From contig OX442422.1 of NCBI GenBank assembly GCA_949361645.1, positions 2,879,563 through 2,943,562 on the forward strand: a DNA stretch of 64,000 nucleotides. The letters run 5' to 3'. This stretch comes from Spongilla lacustris. Its lineage: Eukaryota > Porifera > Demospongiae > Spongillida > Spongillidae. Positions 57,903-64,000 of this stretch are shown here, piece by piece; the stretch's first letter is position 1; the number at the start of each line of letters is the position of its first letter. Below the pieces are notes generated by a model. That model worked only from the letters and a program-made list of their open reading frames with translations, was not told where the DNA came from and searched no databases. Made by a program: the position numbers and the translations under genes.

Positions 57903-58684
57903 ATTAATGGACTACTTCAGAGCCGTGCTCAAGATTCCTAGGCTACCTGACCCCTACCTCAGAGCCGTGCTCTGGGATCCTACCTGACCCATCTCCCAGA
58001 CCCCACGCACGAATGCTAGCAAGGGTTTGGCTGGGGTATCGGGCCGACTCCCCCTGGCATCGCACGTGATACAATCGATGAAGGGGGGCGGCCCCGAGTA
58101 CGGTACCGCCCCCTTTTGTATCAGCCCCTCACGTCACACGGTTGTGCTTGGGGGAGCCAGGAGGAATCCTGGATGGCCCGAACCTGATCACGGCCCCAAT
58201 ATGGGAACCGGAGATAATTGATGAGGACAAACCCGCTGCTAGGTACGTGCATGCAGCCCCACAAATGCAGGGGCGGGTGGGCGGCTTAAATTCAACGCTA
58301 CCCATGTGCAGCCTGCTCACGGAACTAAACACTAGCGCATGCGCGATACGATTGGCTCCTCCGGTCCATTAACCTCACTTAACCTCCGGTTAACCTCTAT
58401 TTAATGGACTACTTCAGAGCCGTGCTCGAGATTCCTAGGCTACCTGACCCCTACCTCAGAGCCGTGCTCTGGGATCCTACCTGACCCATCTACCAGACCC
58501 CACGCACGGATGCACCATACCTAGCAAGGGTTTGGCTGGGGTATCGGGCCGACTCCCCCTGGCATCGCACGTGATACAATCGATGAAGGGGGGCGGCCCC
58601 GAGTACGGTACCGCCCCCTTTTGTATCAGCCCCTCACGTCACACGGTTGTGCTTGGGGGAGCCAGGAGGAATCCTGGATGGCCC
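57903..58684 (-). repeat. Split direct repeat cluster B1-A2-B2
   Basis: B2 (57903-58179) and B1 (58402-58684) are near-identical direct repeats. B1 carries a small insertion around CACCATAC. A2 (58285-58401) lies between them and matches A1 at 63194-63310. In DIRS-group elements such repeats are used to rebuild a circular intermediate. Confidence 0.88.
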
Positions 58685-58859
58685 AGAGGGGGCGGCCCTG
58701 CCAAGGCCGAACCCCTCCCCCAAGCCCTACCCCTGCCAATATGGATACGTACATATATACCTCAATTACCACCCTCCCTTGGATGAGTTGGATCACATTA
58801 GATTGTAATTGCATTCAAATGGCAAATCCATGAACAGTTACTATGACATTTGCGCATTC

Positions 58860-59480
58860 TCAGAGCAGACGCCGAGCAACGCCCTGAAGTACACTCCTGG
58901 GGGTGCGGACGTAGAGCATGTACGCCGAGCTTTGCCACCTACCCAGCGTCTTAATCAAACAGTCAGGAATACCCCGGATCGCTGCGGTGGCAGCTGCTCC
59001 TATGCGAAAACTGTGGCCGGAGTACAAATGCGCGTCAATTCCCGCCACTGCTAACGCCGAACGCAACGCAGCAACAAACCGGGGACGCGTTAGGCAGCGA
59101 CCATCTCCAAAAACAAAAAGCGGACCAGGAGCTGGGCCTCGTCTTGACATATAATCCAGCACTGCCGAGACTGGACAGATCTCCTGACTCCCACGACCGA
59201 TCACGAGGACGACCCCCTTTTGGAACGGGTCAGTCTTGGAGGCTTTCAACGTTACGCGAAGAGTCGATGGCTCGAGGTGGGAGTCGACTGCTACAGCACC
59301 AAAGCACAGGTGCACTCCCGCATCGAATGAGGTGTCTGAAGGGACGACGACTTCTCCCGATCGCAAGAAACCGAAGAAACACAGACAGCATTGATGTCGA
59401 AAACCTGTCCGGGCCTCTCGACCACACCTGCTTGAGTGCTCCCAGTAAGTAATGGCTCCGACACCAATAAAAAAAATCAT
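58860..59480 (-). CDS. Tyrosine recombinase catalytic domain of the DIRS-like element
   Basis: Encodes the C-terminal catalytic domain of a DIRS-group tyrosine recombinase, which integrates a circular DNA copy. Visible motifs: LCFFGFLRSGEVVVPSD (first catalytic Arg), KASKTDPFQKG (the Lys region), YSGHSFRIGAAATAA (His-x2-Arg), IKTLGRWQSSAYMLYVRTP (Tyr nucleophile). The N-terminal SAM-like domain is missing. The first 35 residues overlap the end of RT in another frame through an 8-T run, which marks a deletion or frameshift junction. The catalytic residues look intact. Confidence 0.85.
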   Translation of the reverse strand: MIFFIGVGAITYWEHSSRCGREARTGFRHQCCLCFFGFLRSGEVVVPSDTSFDAGVHLCFGAVAVDSHLEPSTLRVTLKASKTDPFQKGVVLVIGRGSQEICPVSAVLDYMSRRGPAPGPLFVFGDGRCLTRPRFVAALRSALAVAGIDAHLYSGHSFRIGAAATAAIRGIPDCLIKTLGRWQSSAYMLYVRTPRSVLQGVARRLL

Positions 59481-60210
59481 CGAGGTAGTGGAAGAGATGT
59501 CCTACCCCGTTGGCCCTCGCAATCCATTCCACAGCATCGGCCACCGCAGTGAAGATTTTGGGAGCCGACCTCAAACCGAACGGCAGAACCGTGTCCACGA
59601 ATAACCTTCCCTCCCAACACATGCCGAGCAGGAACCTGTCATCATGATGAACAGGTATCGTTCGGTATGCGCTTCTAATGTCGACCTTCGAAAGAAACGC
59701 ACCTTTGCCCAACTGCACTGCCACCTTAGCCACTACGTCCACTGTAACGTACTCCAATGAGCACAACGTGGGGTCTATGCCGTCATTCACACTGCTCCCT
59801 TCGGGGGAGGACAGGTCCACAATCAACCGCCATTTCCCGGACGATCCCTTTGGAACCAGACCCATTGGACTACACTGCACAATAGGGAACGCCTCGATAT
59901 CAAGAGGTCCAATTACCCTGCCGAGGCTACGTTCCTCGTCCAAGTATGAAGAGACAAGATTGCTATCCTGGCGGGTAGAGGCCATATTGCCCCTTGCCCT
60001 CACGCAAGAATAGCGAACGTGGTCGAAGCCTAGCCGAAACCCAAAACACAGACCCTCCATAATGAACGCACAAATTCCTTATCTGGGTGCCGTACCAGGT
60101 GATGGGACCACGCTGCCTGCTTCATCGGCGTTCTGATGAGTCGCAAAAAACTCAGGAGGATTCCAAGGCGACTGATGTCTACAACTGTCCAACGCCAGGA
60201 GATGGGATGT
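59435..60210 (-). CDS. Reverse transcriptase of the DIRS-like element, truncated
   Basis: An RNA-directed DNA polymerase related to Ty3/DIRS RTs. Order: FRLGFDH, then DEERSLGRVIGPLD, CSPMGLVPKGSSGKWRLIVD, FLSKVDIRSAYRTIPVHHDD (motif A), LPFGLRSAPKIFTAVADAV (motif B) and LFHYLDDFF (motif C, YLDD) at about 59470-59490. Directly after YLDD the frame meets the recombinase region; thumb, connection and RNase H are lost. Upstream of the main frame (60060-60210) related coding (AAWSHHLVRHPDKEFVR) lies in another frame, so there is also a frameshift near 60060. Confidence 0.85.
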
Positions 60211-60356
60211 ATAACGGTACGCTACCGAATCTGTGAGGCAAAATATCTGATAATCTAATCATCGATATCAACGCAAGCAATCAACACGAAAGTATGCAAG
60301 AACAAAAATTACAATAACAATCAGAATGACAGCTAACAGTTGGCTAGGCACCAGGG

Positions 60357-61199
60357 TCACTTGAATGTGAGTGGCTTGTTACTGGGCAGATATGGGCGGG
60401 AACGGGTACATGCCGTAATAGGGTGAGAACCAGCGCAGGAGGAGCACACATGTCGACGCCGACACTTAGCGTACATGCACCTGCCCGAATTGTATAGGAG
60501 ACATACTTGCTCTGACCGTGGGTCTGATGCGTTGGAGCGCTGGTCAGGTACACTTGGCCGCTGGTCAGGTACACTTGGCCGCTGGTCGGGCGGGTTGGCT
60601 GAGACGGCCGCGACAACTGACTTAACCATCCTCCTTCCACAGGCTACATCCAAGTCATCAGTTGTTGTGGGGCAGCCCTGAGCGGCGTGGGCCACCGAAA
60701 AAACAGAATTCGCAGTGGGGTTTTGCTGCTGCCTTCCCCGTGAAGCAGAGTGTGTATAACGAGGCGTTTATCGACGACCACCGACGATATTCCGATGCTG
60801 CTGCTTGCGTCCGGAATGTGAAGTCATAACGAATCCAGCCCTGCCCAGCAGACTCCATACTCGCCCTGTGGATGCCAGCCATGTAGGCCATTAGCTCCAC
60901 CACATCATGAGGAAATCTTCGTGACATTACGCTAACATAGGTAATGAAGCACTGCAGCCATTGGTTAATGTCCGTCACCTGCTTGCGTTTTCTAGCTGGG
61001 AATAGCGAGCTTAACGCTGACTCCTCCTTCTTGGGTGCTATATGCTCTGGAAGCAAGTCGGCCATATCGACAAACTCCCACGACCAGATACGTTCAGCCA
61101 GCTTGGCTGGGACTGGCTGAAGCCCCTCAGCAATGAAAATACCGCCCCTAACCGGGGCCGCCGGAGCCGGGGCGGCTAGAGCAGCCCCACTTTTTATTG
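60357..61199 (-). CDS. Gag-like protein of the DIRS-like element, main part
   Basis: Two overlapping frames form one gag. 61199-60658 encodes GLQPVPAKLAERIWSWEFVD, MADLLPEH, FITYVSVMSRRFPHDVVELM and LYTLCFTGKAAAKPHCEFC. 60695-60357 encodes a Pro/Asp/Gln-Arg repeat and the finger CLLYNSGRCMYAKCRRRHVC with CSSCAGSHPITAC. The LYxLCFTG and Cys/His pattern is characteristic of DIRS-group Gag. The frame change near 60680 is probably a decay frameshift. Confidence 0.75.
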
Positions 61200-62182
61200 A
61201 GTACATTAATAACTTTAATTAACTACACACTTATTTAGACAGCTGGTAACTCTTTCGCCGTTTTTTTTTTTTTTTTTTCGTACCGATTCAGAATAGTGTA
61301 CATGTCTTGCAGCAAGTTGCCGCTACCCGAAATCGGTAACAAGGCACACCAGCCTTTGAACTTTAGCTTTCCCCAGCGTGAATTTGGGAAATTATCAGTC
61401 GTGAAGCGCTCGTTCCAAGCTCAGTGGTTCCAATTAAAGGTGGCCATGGCTACATTACGATGTTAATCGTGCTCAAGCTTTCTGCTTTTCGTGTGTCATG
61501 ACTTACAAGAATAATTACAAGAATAATTATTTACTACCCCAACTTCCCCAACCCTTTGGGTGCCTGTCTGCCAGATGTGTATAATAATGATATAATTATG
61601 TAAATGGTATACCTTGTGTATGTACATTACATGTATCAAATAATGTTTGCATGTCATGCACTCAAGTACTGTACATGTATATGATTTACTCCATAAACTG
61701 TCAATTGTTGATAACTATACTTGTGTTAGTTTCTCCCACATCAAAAAAAAATGTGCACACATAGCATATGACCTGTGGGGTGCACTGGCAACAGTTTATG
61801 TAGCGTTGCTGAAATGTGAAGAGTTGTACTACTTGCCATGATTAGTTTATGCATGTATCCTACTAAACTCATTGCATCCATCTTCAAGAACAGAATGGAG
61901 CTCCATTATTGTTGTACATCCATTTACATGTATGTCCTGATATCATGGACATTGGACTGTGATATATAAATATGCCCTTGGCACCCAAAGGGTTAGAGAA
62001 ATCCTTCATATCTACGAGATTTAATTGCTGGAAAGAATTTTACAAAGTTCTAAATTTACGAATTCATTGCATACATGTAGGAGACAAGTATTTGGGTCTG
62101 AATTTAAGGAAAATGATTATTGTACGGGAATTATCTAACTTTTGGTATCGATAAGCGTGATAATTAAGTCATGAATATTAAT
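61200..62182 (-). mobile_element. Unclassified 983-bp insertion in the DIRS gag
   Basis: Flanked by an 11-bp near-repeat, GAGCAGCCCCA (61189-61199) and GAGCCGCCCCA (62183-62193), one mismatch. Gag coding is continuous across it once removed. On the minus strand its end has CAATAAAAAG, and a T20 run lies at 61260-61279. No TIR or long frame. A retroposed sequence is possible (inference). Confidence 0.45.
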
Positions 62183-63204
62183 GAGCCGCCCCAATTGTCG
62201 ACTCCTTCCGGCGGCTGATGCCACCGAGGAAGAAATTGGCTGTGAAAGCGTCGCGTACAGCGTGCTGCCACTACTCGCCGATGATTGGTGGGGCTGCGCA
62301 CCCCCAGACCACGAGTTCCCAACCGCGTTTGAGGCGCACTGGTGGAGCGACGAGCCCCCGACCAGATTGGATGGTGACTGGTGGAGCGACGAGCCCCCGA
62401 CCAGGTAGGATGGTGACTGGTGGAGCGACGGGCCCCCGACCAGGTAGGGTAATGACTGGTGGAGCGACGGGCCCCCGACCAGGTATGATGGTGACTGGTG
62501 GATCGACGAGCCCCCGACCAGGTAGGATGGTGACTGGTGGAGCGACGGGCCCCCGACCAGGTAGGGTAATGACTGGTGGAGCGACGGGCCCAGGATGGTG
62601 ACTGGTGGAGCGACGAGCCCCCGACCAGGTAGGGTAATGACTGGTGGAGCGACGGGCCCCCGACCAGGTATGATGGTGACTGGTGGAGCGACGAGCCCCC
62701 GAACGGGTATGATGGTGACTGGTGGGGCGATGAGCCCCCGAACGGGTAGGATGGTGACTGATGGAGCGACGTGATCGACGAGCTCCCGACCACATTGGAG
62801 GAAGACTGGTGGACCCGCGTGTCCTCGACCAGCCGAGCTGATACGCCGGGCGCCTGATTGCCGTCGGGCTCCGAGACACGCACTACGTCATGAGCTAATG
62901 GGATGGCACGTAGCTCTGCCACGGGTGGTAACTGACCCAGGTCTAAGCCCCGCGTATGGCAAAGGATAGACAAAACACATTGCAATATTGCCCAACGCCC
63001 GCCCGTACTGGCAGGGGACTCACACTCACCTCTAGACACTGGAGCATTTTGAGTACGCTGCTCCCCCACCGCTCTTACTAGGTTGCCCACCAAGTTCTCC
63101 AACCTCGACAACCGGGCCCCCACCTCCTCCTCTTCCCCATCTCCAAACTCAGGATCCACGTTAGACATTTCAAACGAGCTCGAGACTAGCGAACTTAAAT
63201 TCAA
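62183..63204 (-). CDS. Gag N-terminal region with 13-residue repeats
   Basis: Minus-strand frame starting at 63204 (MNLSSLVSSSFEMSNVDPEF). It has an acidic stretch, a likely short coiled coil (ARLSRLENLVGNLVRAVGEQ) and then about ten copies of a 13-residue unit like SLHQSPSYLVGGS, encoded by a 39-bp minisatellite at about 62355-62765. Indels shift the phase so that the unit is read as ARRSTSHHPTWSG further on. The frame lies inside the DIRS-like element directly upstream of the rest of gag. Confidence 0.6.
62355..62765. repeat. 39-bp minisatellite inside the gag region
   Basis: Units of TGGTGACTGGTGGAGCGACG with AGCCCCCGACCAGGTAGGA, about ten copies; one copy near 62590 is shortened. Confidence 0.93.
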
Positions 63205-63929
63205 CGCTACCCATGTGCAGCCTGCTCACGGAACTAAACACTAGCGCATGCGCGATACGATTGGCTCCTCCGGTCCATTAACCTCACTTAACCTCCGGTT
63301 AACCTCTATTGTATTATTGTCAATGTGCAGTGTTTGACGCTTGTATTTTATAATGATTTGATTCTTTTGCTTTCACTAAGGAAACTGCGAAATATATTGG
63401 ATTACAGATAGCCAACCGATTGGATTCGAATTATTAAGGTTACTATGAAGCAATCGATTCATTACGGTAATTTACGGTAACATATGTTTTAATGATAGAT
63501 TGACCGCACGCCTACATGTATAGGCGATAAAAAGCCGTTTTAACCTACCGCATGTAGGCGTTCCATTGCGACTTCTGGTCCTCGCATGAAATAGCGTATA
63601 AAACTTTCAGGCTTCACATTCGCTTTAATGGAGATTAATATTGCATGGCTCTGTAGATACGCGATCAAAAAGATGAAGCTTAAAAGTTGGAAATTAATAT
63701 TGACCTGGACGAAGTTGCCTCTGAGTTCGCCGCTAGAATTGACAATTGAAAGCGACATTTTGGTGTGATAGGATCGATATTTAATATTGTGCCTTTTTGT
63801 GCCTTTTTGTAACGTAACTTATATTTGTACGCGCGTTTCTATGAATAATTTCCACATGCAGGGAGGTGCGAAGGAATATAACAACTTAATTTCTGCCCCC
63901 CCACTTTATAATACCCTCCGCGGGCCCTG

Positions 63930-63981
63930 TATTGTCACGTGCGGTGCGCGTGATTACAATCAGTTAAGACCTAATCCTACA
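63930..63981 (-). repeat. TRIM copy 2, LTR piece
   Basis: The reverse complement begins TGTAGGATTAGGTCTTAACT and matches the first 52 bp of the 69-bp LTR at 30959. Only the outer part of the LTR is here, because the GC-ended TIR element was inserted at TATTG. Confidence 0.85.
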
Positions 63982-64000
63982 CCCATGGTTCTTCACAGTC

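Larger units (their letters stand above)
57903..63310 (-). mobile_element. DIRS/Ngaro-type tyrosine-recombinase retrotransposon, defective
   Basis: Sense is the minus strand: terminal repeat A1 (63310-63194), gag (63204-60357 with an insertion), RT (to about 59440), tyrosine recombinase (59480-58860), then B1 (58684-58402), A2 (58401-58285), a spacer of about 105 bp, and B2 (58179-57903). A1 and A2 share the block ending in AACCTCCGGTTAACCTC; B1 and B2 share ACTACTTCAGAGCCGTGCTC through GGAATCCTGGATGGCCC. The A1-body-B1-A2-B2 order is the split-direct-repeat layout of Ngaro-like elements. RNase H and the N-terminal half of the recombinase are deleted. Confidence 0.88.
57725..63929. mobile_element. 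GC-ended TIR element (about 0.8 kb) split by a DIRS-like element
   Basis: Ends CAGGGCCCGC (57725) and GCGGGCCCTG (to 63929), flanked by TATTG (57720-57724 and 63930-63934), inserted in the LTR of TRIM copy 2. Its own sequence is 57725-57902 and 63311-63929; the rest is the DIRS-like element. G- and C-runs lie just inside both ends. The 72-codon minus frame at 63540-63758 has no support. hAT-like by its CAG ends, but the 5-bp duplication leaves this open. Confidence 0.7.

Noticed and set aside
62181..62601. Plus-strand frames rich in GATSPRPGRM
   Set aside because: Antisense of the 39-bp gag minisatellite; the minus strand carries the gag.

Overview
This is eukaryotic, almost certainly metazoan DNA. 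It has spliced genes with GT-AG introns, receptor-tyrosine-kinase exons, a seven-transmembrane receptor fragment, and a very dense, nested population of transposable elements. The style of the kinase exons, the 7TM fragment, the short introns (about 46-55 bp) and the mix of retroelements make me think of a marine invertebrate, most likely a sponge. That is inference only; no rRNA, tRNA or mitochondrial marker is present to settle it. Almost nothing in the window looks like an intact host gene.

Layout. 0.4-2.0 kb is a 153-bp tandem satellite. 2.7-7.0 kb is a G/T-rich repeat of about 0.7-kb period, split by a perfect 1.5-kb foldback element (TA target duplication). 7.0-11.9 kb holds the only host-gene-like exons: a candidate first exon on the minus strand, three phase-compatible plus-strand exons (8587-10714) with a hAT element in one intron and a 20-bp minisatellite in the next, and a frameshifted 7TM receptor start. 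11.9-18.35 kb is a palindrome whose arms are 22-bp tandem arrays. 19.1-28.8 kb is a second, larger palindrome (arms over 4 kb) whose inner arms are a 115-bp tandem array in opposite orientations. 28.9-30.2 kb is another foldback element with 580-bp arms and TA target duplications.

30.7-45.9 kb is a cluster of five same-strand copies of a non-LTR retrotransposon: N-terminal zinc fingers, reverse transcriptase, then a CCHC finger and restriction-like endonuclease. The copies are interrupted by a 1.2-kb miniature LTR element (69-bp LTRs), an internally deleted Ty3/gypsy element with identical 187-bp LTRs, a fragment of a receptor tyrosine kinase gene with four exons, and two TIR elements. Most of these insertions can be read from target-site duplications plus recovered coding continuity.

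47.0-50.4 kb is a decayed multi-exon gene whose product resembles RAG1: an N-terminal zinc-binding region, a RING-like finger, then a transposase-like core with candidate D, D and E residues. 50.5-51.7 kb is a minisatellite. 51.8-53.8 kb is a hAT element with another TIR element inside it. 54.5-56.45 kb is a decayed YqaJ-type nuclease gene. 56.4-64.0 kb is a Russian-doll nest: a second copy of the miniature LTR element is opened by a GC-rich TIR element, which is opened by a DIRS/Ngaro-type tyrosine-recombinase retrotransposon (gag, RT, tyrosine recombinase on the minus strand, split direct repeats), whose gag carries a further insertion.

Overall this is a heterochromatin-like graveyard of mobile elements. 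The most interesting items are the RAG1-like gene, the satellite-armed palindromes and the kinase fragment lodged inside a retrotransposon.
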